A DNA stretch of 64,000 nt. It comes from Acidimicrobiaceae bacterium (lineage in GTDB: Bacteria; Actinomycetota; Acidimicrobiia; Acidimicrobiales; Ilumatobacteraceae). The stretch spans positions 62,001 through 126,000 of the forward strand of contig CANFGT010000007.1 in assembly GCA_947446815.1 (NCBI GenBank), written 5' to 3'. This document shows positions 1-7,673 of this stretch, piece after piece. A program made the position numbers and the translations under genes. Numbering within the stretch: the first letter of the stretch is position 1; the number at the start of each line of letters is the position of its first letter. The notes beneath the pieces are model-generated. The model was not told the origin of the DNA, searched no databases, and saw only the letters and a program-made list of their open reading frames with translations.

Positions 1-752
1 AACAAGCCCGTATTGATGTTCAACACCACACCGGATCGTTCCGCGATTTCCCAACCGTGACCAGCAAGTCCATAACCCGTCACATCAGTCACGGCATGAA
101 CATTTTGATGATGAGCTTGCAATGATTCAGCGGCTGCTCTGTTCAGTGTGCGCATACCAGCGATTGCGACTCGCTTGTCTTCTTCCGAACCTTGCGCCGT
201 TACTAGCCCAGTACCAAGTGGCTTCGATAAGACCGCAACATCACCTGGCTGAGCTCCGCCTTTACGGAAAATTCGTGAAGGATCTACAACCCCCTGAACA
301 GCCAGCCCAAAAATTGGTTCAGGGTTACGAATGGTGTGTCCGCCTGCAATCGTTCCGCCCGCTTCCAACACAGTTGCTGATGCAGCGGCAAAAATTGCCG
401 CGATGACATCGGGAGGAAGTTCTTCGGGAAATGCAGCGATATTGACGGCTATCACCACTCGGCCGCCCATTGCGAAAACATCGCTACAGGCATTCGCCGC
501 GGCTATGGCACCAAAGTCGGACGGGTCATCAACTAAGGGCGGAAAGAAATCTGTCGTGCTCACCAATGCGAGATCGGGAGTCAGTTGATACACGGCTGCA
601 TCGTCGAACGGAGCAAGACCAACCAATAAAGAGGTGTCAAAACCTGTTGGCATCTCTTTCACCATGCCAGCCAGTAAAGAGGCCCCCCACTTAGCGGCAC
701 AACCACCACACGAAGTCCACTCGGTCAGTTTGATGGATGCGTTATCGGGCAT
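1..752 (-). CDS. selD: selenide, water dikinase (selenophosphate synthetase), 3' part outside window
   Basis: Makes selenophosphate from selenide and ATP, the selenium donor for SelA. I translated the minus strand by hand: it starts MPDNASIKL and runs open to the window edge (about 250 residues). The motif SCGGCAAK near residue 15 carries the catalytic Cys and Lys; the Cys of GGC replaces the Sec found in some SelD proteins. Further SelD signatures are DDAAVY, STTDFFPPLVDDP, FAMGG, GGHTI and TDVTGYGLAGH. The start at 752 is 26 bases from the divergent selA start. The C-terminus is missing only because the window begins inside the gene. Confidence 0.93.
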   Translation of the reverse strand, partial: MPDNASIKLTEWTSCGGCAAKWGASLLAGMVKEMPTGFDTSLLVGLAPFDDAAVYQLTPDLALVSTTDFFPPLVDDPSDFGAIAAANACSDVFAMGGRVVIAVNIAAFPEELPPDVIAAIFAAASATVLEAGGTIAGGHTIRNPEPIFGLAVQGVVDPSRIFRKGGAQPGDVAVLSKPLGTGLVTAQGSEEDKRVAIAGMRTLNRAAAESLQAHHQNVHAVTDVTGYGLAGHGWEIAERSGVVLNINTGL

Positions 753-759
753 GGTTCGC

Positions 760-772
760 AAACTACTAGGTT
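760..772. promoter_or_regulatory. back-to-back -10 boxes for selD and selA
   Basis: The 26-base selD/selA gap holds AAACTA (760-765; TAGTTT on the minus strand, 7 bases before the selD ATG) and TAGGTT (767-772, 6 bases before the selA GTG). Both fit TAnnnT at the spacing expected for leaderless transcripts. There is no room for separate leaders or ribosome binding sites. No clear -35 element is visible. This is inference from sequence pattern only. Confidence 0.45.
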
Positions 773-778
773 GACCAC

Positions 779-2077
779 GTGACGACTACGACGACACACC
801 CGCCTTCAGTTGACTCGCTCGCACGTCAACTGTCCCAGACGAGTTCTCTTCCACATTCCCTGTTGGTGGATTGTGCCCGTCGTGCAATTACGAGCGCACC
901 AACCAATGCAGTTGCTATTGCAGAGCAATACGCACACGAACTCTCTTCTGCACTTCTGACGGACGTCATCAATGCAACAGGTGTGTTACTACACACCAAC
1001 CTGGGTCGGGCACCTCTGGCTCACCACAATGCTGCTCGCCCCAGCAATATTGAATTCAATCTCTCTACCGGTGAACGCGGTTCTCGACAGACTGCAATCT
1101 CAGCTCTCGTTTCATCACTCATCGGTGCAGAAGCAGCCATCGTGGTGAACAACAACGCAGCTGCTGTCATGTTGGTTCTTGCGGCACTTGCAGATGGGCG
1201 AGATGTCGCAGTCTCGCGAGGTGAAAGTATCGAGATTGGTGGGGGCTTTCGCATTCCCGACGTCATGGAGCAATCGGGCGCACGACTCGTTGACGTTGGC
1301 ACCACTAATCGCACGAGATTGCGCGACTATGCGAAAGCCGTTGATAACAAGCGCAACGACATTGCGCTCATCATGAAAATTCACCCATCAAATTTCGCTA
1401 TCGAAGGCTTCACTGAATCAACAACTGTGGAACAACTCGCAACATTGTCCGTTCCTGTGGTGTCCGATATTGGTTCAGGTCTTCTCGATAACACTGCACC
1501 GTGGCTGCAAGGTCATACGCCCACTGTTCCATCGTGGTTAATGAATGAACCAGCAGCAAAGCAAGCACTTGCAGATGGCGCATCCCTCGTTACTTTCAGC
1601 GGCGACAAACTTCTGGGTGGCCCACAGTGCGGCATCATTGCTGGACAGGCAGATCTCGTTGCTCAATGTGCATCACACCCTCTCATGCGTGCACTTCGCC
1701 CAGGTAGCTACACGATGATCTTGTTGCAACAGGTATTGCTTTCGTACGCCTCTCGCAGTGTGTGTACCGATGTTCCCTTCTGGCGCATGGTCGCAGCTTC
1801 GATATCCGACTTACGCGAACGCGCCGAGAGCATCGTTTCTTCAACAGGAGTTGGCTCGGTTGTCGATGTCGAGTCCCTCGTAGGGGCTGGATCAGCGCCC
1901 GGCAGCACGATTGCATCTGTCGGCATTGCGATCCCTGGCGACATTCGCGCCAATCTTCGTCAGCATTCAATACCAGTGATTGCACGCACACTTGGCAACA
2001 CCACTTATATAGACATGCGCAGCATTGCACCCACCGACGACCATGTGGTGGTTGAGGCAATCTCCCACTTGAGCTAA
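779..2077 (+). CDS. selA: L-seryl-tRNA(Sec) selenium transferase
   Basis: PLP enzyme that converts Ser-tRNA(Sec) to Sec-tRNA(Sec) with selenophosphate. The 432-residue product has the family signature FSGDKLLGGPQCG, with the PLP-binding Lys at residue 277. It also has INATGVLLHTNLGRAPL near residues 64-80 and VVSDIGSG near 227. Length is close to the usual 450-470. The GTG start follows a TAnnnT box by 6 bases. selB begins 2 bases after the stop, so the two are co-transcribed. Nothing suggests damage. Confidence 0.96.
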   Translation: MTTTTTHPPSVDSLARQLSQTSSLPHSLLVDCARRAITSAPTNAVAIAEQYAHELSSALLTDVINATGVLLHTNLGRAPLAHHNAARPSNIEFNLSTGERGSRQTAISALVSSLIGAEAAIVVNNNAAAVMLVLAALADGRDVAVSRGESIEIGGGFRIPDVMEQSGARLVDVGTTNRTRLRDYAKAVDNKRNDIALIMKIHPSNFAIEGFTESTTVEQLATLSVPVVSDIGSGLLDNTAPWLQGHTPTVPSWLMNEPAAKQALADGASLVTFSGDKLLGGPQCGIIAGQADLVAQCASHPLMRALRPGSYTMILLQQVLLSYASRSVCTDVPFWRMVAASISDLRERAESIVSSTGVGSVVDVESLVGAGSAPGSTIASVGIAIPGDIRANLRQHSIPVIARTLGNTTYIDMRSIAPTDDHVVVEAISHLS

Positions 2078-2079
2078 TC

Positions 2080-3765
2080 ATGACTGTCATCGCGACCGCT
2101 GGACATGTGGACCACGGCAAGTCATCTCTCGTCCGAGCCATCACAGGTACTGATCCTGATCGGTTAGCGGAAGAAAAACGTCGCGGCATGACGATTGATC
2201 TTGGCTTTGCGCATACAGACACTCTGAGCTTCATCGATGTGCCCGGGCATGTTGACTTTCTCAACACAATGGTGGCTGGTGTGCACGGCGTTGACATTGC
2301 ACTTCTTGTAATCGACTCTGTTGAAGGGTGGAAACCACAAACGGTAGAACACCTTGACATTCTGATGTTGATGCAGATTCAGCACTATGTGGTGGCCATT
2401 ACAAAATCTGATGCTGCGACATCAGATGCCATTGCAGAACTTGTTGATGTGACCCATACAGAATTCTCTTCGCGCGGTATTACACCTCATGACATCATCA
2501 TCACCTCGGCTCACACTGGGACAGGAATCGAAGACCTTCGCACTGTTCTCGCCAGACTTACTAGTGATGCATTGACGCTGAATACTTCAACAACTCCACG
2601 ATTGTTTGTTGATCGAGTTTTCACTATCGCCGGGTCAGGCACTGTTGTCACAGGCACATTGGGTGGTGCATCGATTCAGATCGGCGACGATCTCATCGTT
2701 GCTCGCACACAGCAGTCGACCAAAGTAAGAAGCATTCAACTGCACGGAGCGTCTAGCCCAACAGCACTCCCACGGTCTCGCTGTGCGCTGAATTTGTCAC
2801 ACCTCACAACAAATGACATTCGCCGTGGGGATGTACTTGTGGTCAATAACTCTTGGCACACAACAGAAGTATTTGATTGTTCGATAGAACCAGCGTTCAG
2901 TACTCGCCTGCTGCACGACCCACGCAAACCACTTCGCAACGGTGGTGGCTACACATTGCACATTGGTACTGCTCGTCGCGCTGCATCAGTGCGATTCCTG
3001 AAAAATGACTCCGCCACTATGCGCATTCGTTTCAATGGCGCACTTCCACTTATTCCAGGGGACAGATTTCTTCTACGTCGCACCGGTGATGACAGCACCG
3101 TGGCTGGTGGCTCAATTCTTGACGTCATGCCCGTCGTCCGCACGACTCGCGCGACCCCCAACGGCACTGCGGAATCAATTCTGGAACACCATGGATGGGT
3201 CACGATTGAAAAGGCACAGCAGTTGGTGGGGGTTCCAATGGCAGCCACTGTGGGTGAATGGGTAGCCGCATCGCACACAGTCGATGTCACCACTAAGGAA
3301 TTAGTGGAACTGCTGTCAGAAAAAGGAGAAGTCGATATCTCGCGGCTGCAACCATGGGAACGAGCACTAATAACCACTCTTCCTAACGTGACCATCTCGC
3401 AAAACATCGCCACTCGTGGTGTGAGCAATCCATTGCTTTCTCATCCGTATGTTGAGCTCTTTCTCACTTCAGGAATTGTCACCCCAGACACCAAGACGCT
3501 CGACAGAGACATCATTCGTCGACTCACACATGCAGGAATTGTGTTCGAGCACGACAACATTGCATTTCATGCAGACACATTGCAGAGCCTTCGTCCTACT
3601 TTGCAGAATCTCTGGCACAAACATCCTCAAGGATTCTCGGTCAGTGATTTACGCGAAACGCTGGGCATCACACGCAAACACGCAGTGCCGTTAGCAACTT
3701 GTCTCGACAAGGCCTCGCTCACCAAGCGAGTAGGAGACACCCGCATTCCTGGATCTGCGTGGTGA
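2080..3765 (+). CDS. selB: selenocysteine-specific translation elongation factor
   Basis: GTPase that brings Sec-tRNA(Sec) to UGA codons marked by a SECIS hairpin. The 561-residue product has G1 GHVDHGKSS (residues 8-16), an RGMTIDLGF switch region, DVPGHVDF (G3) and TKSD (G4). EF-Tu-like beta domains follow, and a C-terminal part of winged-helix type should bind the SECIS (the last 120 or so residues, with SVSDLRETLGITRKHAVPL). It is slightly shorter than E. coli SelB. It is the second gene of a selA-selB operon. Its TGA stop ends at the base before the 3' end of the antisense tRNA-Sec gene. Confidence 0.96.
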   Translation: MTVIATAGHVDHGKSSLVRAITGTDPDRLAEEKRRGMTIDLGFAHTDTLSFIDVPGHVDFLNTMVAGVHGVDIALLVIDSVEGWKPQTVEHLDILMLMQIQHYVVAITKSDAATSDAIAELVDVTHTEFSSRGITPHDIIITSAHTGTGIEDLRTVLARLTSDALTLNTSTTPRLFVDRVFTIAGSGTVVTGTLGGASIQIGDDLIVARTQQSTKVRSIQLHGASSPTALPRSRCALNLSHLTTNDIRRGDVLVVNNSWHTTEVFDCSIEPAFSTRLLHDPRKPLRNGGGYTLHIGTARRAASVRFLKNDSATMRIRFNGALPLIPGDRFLLRRTGDDSTVAGGSILDVMPVVRTTRATPNGTAESILEHHGWVTIEKAQQLVGVPMAATVGEWVAASHTVDVTTKELVELLSEKGEVDISRLQPWERALITTLPNVTISQNIATRGVSNPLLSHPYVELFLTSGIVTPDTKTLDRDIIRRLTHAGIVFEHDNIAFHADTLQSLRPTLQNLWHKHPQGFSVSDLRETLGITRKHAVPLATCLDKASLTKRVGDTRIPGSAW

Positions 3766-3861
3766 TGGCGGAGGCGGACGGGAATCGAACCCGCCAGACG
3801 GGGGTTACCCGTCTCGTCTGTGTTGAAGACAGCGAAGCCCACCAGGTACTTATACGCCTCC
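3766..3861 (-). tRNA. selC: tRNA-Sec, anticodon TCA
   Basis: On the minus strand the 96-base gene starts GGAGGCGT and ends CCGCCTCCGCCA, with encoded CCA. The acceptor stem has 7 clean pairs plus a T/C mismatch at position 8. The T arm is GCGGG-TTCGATT-CCCGT. The anticodon loop CTTCAAC carries TCA, which reads UGA. The long variable arm folds as AGACGGG-TAACC-CCCGTCT, 7 pairs, typical for tRNA-Sec. It sits antisense between selB and the selenoprotein genes, with zero bases between it and the selB stop. Confidence 0.95.
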
Positions 3862-3874
3862 ATGTCCGAGGGTA

Positions 3875-3880
3875 TAGCGT
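3875..3880 (+). promoter_or_regulatory. -10 box for the thioredoxin-like/selenoprotein operon
   Basis: TAGCGT fits TAnnnT and lies exactly 6 bases before the ATG at 3887, which has no Shine-Dalgarno sequence. This suggests a leaderless start independent of selA-selB. The box also falls in the region that should hold the promoter of the antisense tRNA-Sec gene, so the two promoters may overlap. Pattern-based inference. Confidence 0.45.
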
Positions 3881-3886
3881 TCGACC

Positions 3887-5332
3887 ATGAGCACCACCGC
3901 TCCACAGTTGCCCGACGGTTTCGTTGTCATCGTTAAACACGAATGTGCGACATGCCAGATGGTTGAACCGGTCCTTGCGGCCCTTGCCGCCAGCGGTGCG
4001 GCCCTCACCGTCTACACCCAAGACAATCCAGATTTTCCAGAATCTGTTTCCCACATACACGACGACAATCTCTCGGTGTCGTGGCACAACGAGATTGAAA
4101 CCGTGCCCACTTTGATGATGGTGGTTGATGGAGTTGAAACCGAGCGCACCTTCGGATGGTCTCGATCAGAATGGCAACGCATCACCGGCATTGACACCTT
4201 GGGTGCAGATCTTCCTGCCACACGACCTGGATGCGGATCCATGAGTGTTGACCCTGACCGCGTCGATGCATTACGCGCTGCGTTTACCGATTCACCTGTC
4301 ATCTCACGACATGTTGAATTCTCCGCAGCAGAAGACGAATTTGAAGCAATATATGCACGTGGTTGGACAGACGGCTTGCCCGTCATCCCACCAACGCGTG
4401 AACGCGTACTTCGAATGTTGACTGGCACAACGCGGCATCCACAAGAAGTAGTTGCTATTGCCCCACCAGATCTTGTTGAACTGACCGTCGAGAAAATTGC
4501 AATCAACGCAGTGATGGCGGGATGCCTACCTGAATACATGCCGTGGGTGATTGCTGCACTCGAAGCTGTGTGCAACGACCAATTCAATATGCATGGCGTC
4601 TTAGCAACGACGATGCCCGTTGGCCCCGTCATTATTTGCAACGGCCCTGGCACGCGCGCGATTGGCATGAACTCTGGCATCAATGCTTTTGGTCAAGGTA
4701 ATCGCGCCAACAACACAATTGGCCGCGCAGTGCAATTGACGATTCGCAATGTTGGTGGCGGTCGACCTGGCGAAGTAGATCGCGCGACTCATGGCAACCC
4801 CGGAAAGATTTCATTTTGTTTTGCAGAAGACGAAGAGAACTCACCGTTCACTTCACTCGCGACAGAGCGTGGAGTGCCCGAAGGCAAGAATGCTGTCACT
4901 GTGTTTGCAGGTGAAGGTCCACGTTGTGTTGTTGATCAACTGGCGCGAACGCCTGAAGAACTCACAGAGTCTCTTGCGGCATGTCTTCTTACGGTTAACC
5001 ATCCGAAATTGGTGATCGGTTTTGATGCAATCCTCACGCTCAGCCCCGACCACGGTCGTGTCTACGCCGAGGCTGGCTGGTCCCGAGAGAAATTACTGGA
5101 AGAAATTGCCGCGCGAACTTTGCGCCCGGGCACAGATCTCGTGCGTGGGGCTCACGGAATGGCTGAAGGAGCGCCCCTTCATTTGCGCGACAGCATGCTG
5201 CCCAAGTTCCGTAAGGGAGGGCTGTTGCTGACCTATGCCGGTGGCGGCGCAGGTCTGTTCTCATCCATCGTTGCCGGATGGGCAAACGGTGCCATCGGCA
5301 GTGATCCCGTCACGCGCATCGTTGGCTCGTGA
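3887..5332 (+). CDS. thioredoxin-like domain fused to a large uncharacterised domain; probable UGSC selenoprotein partner
   Basis: 481 residues. The first 100 or so look thioredoxin-like: FVVIVKHECATCQMVEPVL has a CxxC at residues 21-24 and is followed by VPTLMMVVDG, where the cis-Pro is expected. The remainder begins at ARGWTDGLPVIPPTRERV and contains conserved-looking blocks EKIAINAVMAGCLPEYMP, GPGTRAIGMNSG, GRAVQLTIRNVGGGRPG and LLTYAGGGAGLFSS. I do not recognise a named enzyme for that part. The gene stops 12 bases before the UGSC selenoprotein, so they are surely co-transcribed. I infer a two-subunit redox enzyme in which the CATC domain may reduce the Sec centre. Confidence 0.75.
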   Translation: MSTTAPQLPDGFVVIVKHECATCQMVEPVLAALAASGAALTVYTQDNPDFPESVSHIHDDNLSVSWHNEIETVPTLMMVVDGVETERTFGWSRSEWQRITGIDTLGADLPATRPGCGSMSVDPDRVDALRAAFTDSPVISRHVEFSAAEDEFEAIYARGWTDGLPVIPPTRERVLRMLTGTTRHPQEVVAIAPPDLVELTVEKIAINAVMAGCLPEYMPWVIAALEAVCNDQFNMHGVLATTMPVGPVIICNGPGTRAIGMNSGINAFGQGNRANNTIGRAVQLTIRNVGGGRPGEVDRATHGNPGKISFCFAEDEENSPFTSLATERGVPEGKNAVTVFAGEGPRCVVDQLARTPEELTESLAACLLTVNHPKLVIGFDAILTLSPDHGRVYAEAGWSREKLLEEIAARTLRPGTDLVRGAHGMAEGAPLHLRDSMLPKFRKGGLLLTYAGGGAGLFSSIVAGWANGAIGSDPVTRIVGS

Positions 5333-5344
5333 CATACTGAACAC

Positions 5345-5875
5345 ATGGCATCTGGGCTCACCATTCTCGATCCGACAAGCGAGTCGAATCCGTCCACTCG
5401 ACAACTGCTCGCACGCCCAACAGATATCAAGGGTCACACCATTGCGCTACTTGATATTTCAAAGCCACGTGGCAATGTCTTTCTCGACCGCATCGAAGAA
5501 CTTCTGACCGAGCGCGGTGCTCATGTGAAGCGCTACGCAAAGCCCACTTTTACAAAGCCTGCTCCCGTTGATCTTCGACACGAGATTGCCACTCAATGCA
5601 CTCTCGTCATCGAAGCCCTTGCCGATTGAGGCAGTTGTACGTCGTGCAGTGTGCATGACATCGCAGACTTAGAACTTCGCGGCCTTCCTGGAGTATTTGT
5701 GGCATCTGCTGAATTTGTTTCGGCCGCCACTGCACAATCAGAGGCTCTGGGCTTTCCTGACATGAAGCGCGTCTTTACGTCTCATCCCATTCAGGATCGC
5801 ACCGACCAAGAAATGCGCGATCTGGCGGATCAGTTTTTCCCTGAAATCCTTGCTGGCATCACATCAAGCCAGTAG
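5345..5875 (+). CDS. UGSC-family selenoprotein, Sec at codon 95 (TGA 5627-5629)
   Basis: Two open segments (5345-5629 and 5630-5875) are in the same frame and are separated only by a TGA. Read as Sec, the product has 177 residues with the motif UGSCTSCSVHD directly at the TGA. That is the defining motif of the UGSC family, known in Sec and Cys forms; its function is unknown to me. N-terminal features are LTILDPTSE and ALLDISKPRGNVFLDRIEELL; the C-terminal half has LRGLPGVFVASAEFVSAA. A strong SECIS hairpin follows the TGA by 11 bases. The full Sec machinery and tRNA-Sec lie just upstream. An annotation that stops at the TGA would split this gene in two. Confidence 0.93.
5641..5659 (+). promoter_or_regulatory. 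bacterial SECIS element
   Basis: GTCGTGCA-GTG-TGCATGAC forms an 8-pair stem (one G-U) closed by a 3-base GUG loop. The apical GU lies 20 bases after the UGA, within the 16-37 base window known for bacterial SECIS elements recognised by SelB. The hairpin is inside the coding sequence, as required in bacteria. Confidence 0.88.
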
Positions 5876-5888
5876 TCGATGCGCCTCG

Positions 5889-5894
5889 TAAACT
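5889..5894 (+). promoter_or_regulatory. -10 box for the histidine phosphatase/MFS unit
   Basis: TAAACT lies exactly 6 bases before the GTG at 5901, with no ribosome binding site between. It fits the leaderless TAnnnT-N6-start pattern repeated across the window. Pattern-based inference. Confidence 0.45.
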
Positions 5895-5900
5895 AAACGG

Positions 5901-6503
5901 GTGACTTCCCCCACTCGCATCCTCATGCTCCGGCACGGTCAGAGCGAATGGAATGCAATGGGTCGCTGGCAAGGTCAGGCCGACATTGAGCTCACAGACC
6001 TCGGCTATGAGCAAGCGCGAAGGGCCACTGAGAAGTTAGGCATGTTCGATGCCGTGATCTCTAGTGATCTTCGACGCTCTCACATGACCGCAACCATTAT
6101 TTCGAACGGACTCGGCATCGGGTTATTGCCCCCCGACGTTCGCCTTCGCGAAACGCATGTGGGTGAATGGCAAGGCATGACCCACGATCAAATCGAACGC
6201 GATTGGCCCGGTTATCTCAAAGAACACAAGCGACCCCCCGGCTTTGAGACAGATGAATCCATTGTTGCGCGAGTCACGGATGCACTTATTGACCTTGCAT
6301 CTGAATACCCAAGCTCTGAAGTCTTGTGCATTGCCCACGCCGGAGTCATCCGCGTGATGCGTCGTGCGTATGGCGCTTCTGATCCACGAATCTCCAATCT
6401 GGGTGGCTGCCATTTCATCGTGCGCCCCGGTCATCCGTCGCCTATCGAAGTGGGCGACGTTGTTGATCTCTTTCAACATGGTGAATTGGGCGAAGAGCTC
6501 TAA
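5901..6503 (+). CDS. histidine phosphatase family protein (phosphoglycerate mutase-like)
   Basis: 200 residues. The phosphohistidine motif LMLRHGQSEWN is at residues 8-18. The second conserved half includes SSDLRRSHMTA, LRETHVGEWQGMTHDQI and the late His in VLCIAHAGVIRVMRRA, completing the RHG...E...H catalytic set of the branch. Members dephosphorylate varied small substrates; the substrate cannot be told from sequence. The GTG start follows a TAnnnT box by 6 bases, and the TAA stop is followed at once by the GTG of the MFS gene, so they form an operon. Confidence 0.9.
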   Translation: MTSPTRILMLRHGQSEWNAMGRWQGQADIELTDLGYEQARRATEKLGMFDAVISSDLRRSHMTATIISNGLGIGLLPPDVRLRETHVGEWQGMTHDQIERDWPGYLKEHKRPPGFETDESIVARVTDALIDLASEYPSSEVLCIAHAGVIRVMRRAYGASDPRISNLGGCHFIVRPGHPSPIEVGDVVDLFQHGELGEEL

Positions 6504-7673
6504 GTGTTCTCACGTTTCGTTGACGATTCCTACGCGCCAGTCGTTCGCAAGAACATCGATCGTTTGGTGTGGGCACGACTTGTGTCGAACTCGTGTTATC
6601 GATTCGCTCCACCATTTATTGCGGTTATTGCGCGTGGATTACACGTCACCGTGGGCCAGATGGGCATCGCATTTATGGTCGGCGAGTTCGCAGGTCTTCT
6701 CTCGCCCATCATTGGGCGATTCATTGATCGAGGCAATCGACTCGTATCGATGCTTGCAGGCATCACACTCATTTCTCTCGCGATAGTCATCGCAGCGACA
6801 TCGCAGAACCTTGTTGTATTCGCAGGCGCAATGTTTCTCATGAGCGCATCAAAGGTGTTGTTCGATACCGCACTCATTGTGTGGGTGAATGATCATGTGC
6901 CATACGAAAAGCGCGGACGCATTGTTGGCGTCATTGAAACTTCATGGGCGCTATCGCTATTTATCGGTGTTGCCATCATGGGAATTGCGACAGCTCTCAT
7001 TTCATGGCGCGCAGGTTTCATGGTCGGCGCTCTCGCGATGATGTTCACCGGAGCATTGCTTGCAATGGGGCTCCCGCGTCATGACGCACATGCACCTGTG
7101 AGCGAACATGCGCGCGGGAAAGTGCCCGCCAATGCATGGTTCGTATTCGCTTGTTCCTTCATGCTGATGGGTGCGAGTCAGTGTGTCGGCATCACATTTG
7201 GCCCATGGTTTGAAGATGAATTTCATTTCACCAGCGGTGGACTCATCGCAATCGTCATTGTTTTAGGCGTCTTTGAGCTTGTCTCCAGCGTGAGTAGTAG
7301 TCGCGTCACCGATACGTGGGGCAAAGAAATCAGCGTTCGTCGCGGCGTGATATTGATGGTCATTGCCGGCGTCACGATGACTGCAGGCAGTCACATCAGT
7401 TTCGTTGCAATCCCAATGTTGGTGTTGTTTATTGCTGGTTTTGAATTTGCACTCGTCAGCATGTTGCCTTTGGCAGCCAACCTGGTTCCCACTGCTAGTG
7501 GAATCGGTCTTGGCCTCACTGTCGGTGCTGGCACCTGTGGTCGCGCAGTGTTCAGCACAGTGGCAACAACGTTGTACGACTCGGTGGGTCCTGTCGGACC
7601 TTCACTCACAGGCACAGCACTTGCAGCACTCACAGTGCTGGCGATTACTGCTTACGCGCGTTCTGCGCGATAA
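6504..7673 (+). CDS. MFS transporter
   Basis: 389 residues with about 12 hydrophobic segments. The loop RFIDRGNR between the first helices and YEKRGRIVGVIETSW in the middle are MFS-like motif A and C regions. The substrate is unknown. It starts with GTG immediately after the phosphatase stop. Its last 22 bases overlap the end of nadE on the opposite strand. No signal for specific regulation is seen. Confidence 0.85.
   Translation: MFSRFVDDSYAPVVRKNIDRLVWARLVSNSCYRFAPPFIAVIARGLHVTVGQMGIAFMVGEFAGLLSPIIGRFIDRGNRLVSMLAGITLISLAIVIAATSQNLVVFAGAMFLMSASKVLFDTALIVWVNDHVPYEKRGRIVGVIETSWALSLFIGVAIMGIATALISWRAGFMVGALAMMFTGALLAMGLPRHDAHAPVSEHARGKVPANAWFVFACSFMLMGASQCVGITFGPWFEDEFHFTSGGLIAIVIVLGVFELVSSVSSSRVTDTWGKEISVRRGVILMVIAGVTMTAGSHISFVAIPMLVLFIAGFEFALVSMLPLAANLVPTASGIGLGLTVGAGTCGRAVFSTVATTLYDSVGPVGPSLTGTALAALTVLAITAYARSAR

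Noticed and set aside
1683-2360. Long minus-strand open frame of 225 codons under selA/selB
   Set aside because: It is a shadow of strongly conserved selA and selB coding sequence, with an Arg/Cys/Ser-rich product and no family resemblance. The same holds for the minus-strand frames at 4012-4683 and 43236-43904.
5330-5345. TGA at the end of the thioredoxin-like gene as another Sec codon, fusing it with the UGSC gene
   Set aside because: No hairpin follows at the right distance, the downstream residues do not continue a domain, the fused frame is not kept (12-base gap with a new ATG), and the UGSC product is a normal length from 5345.
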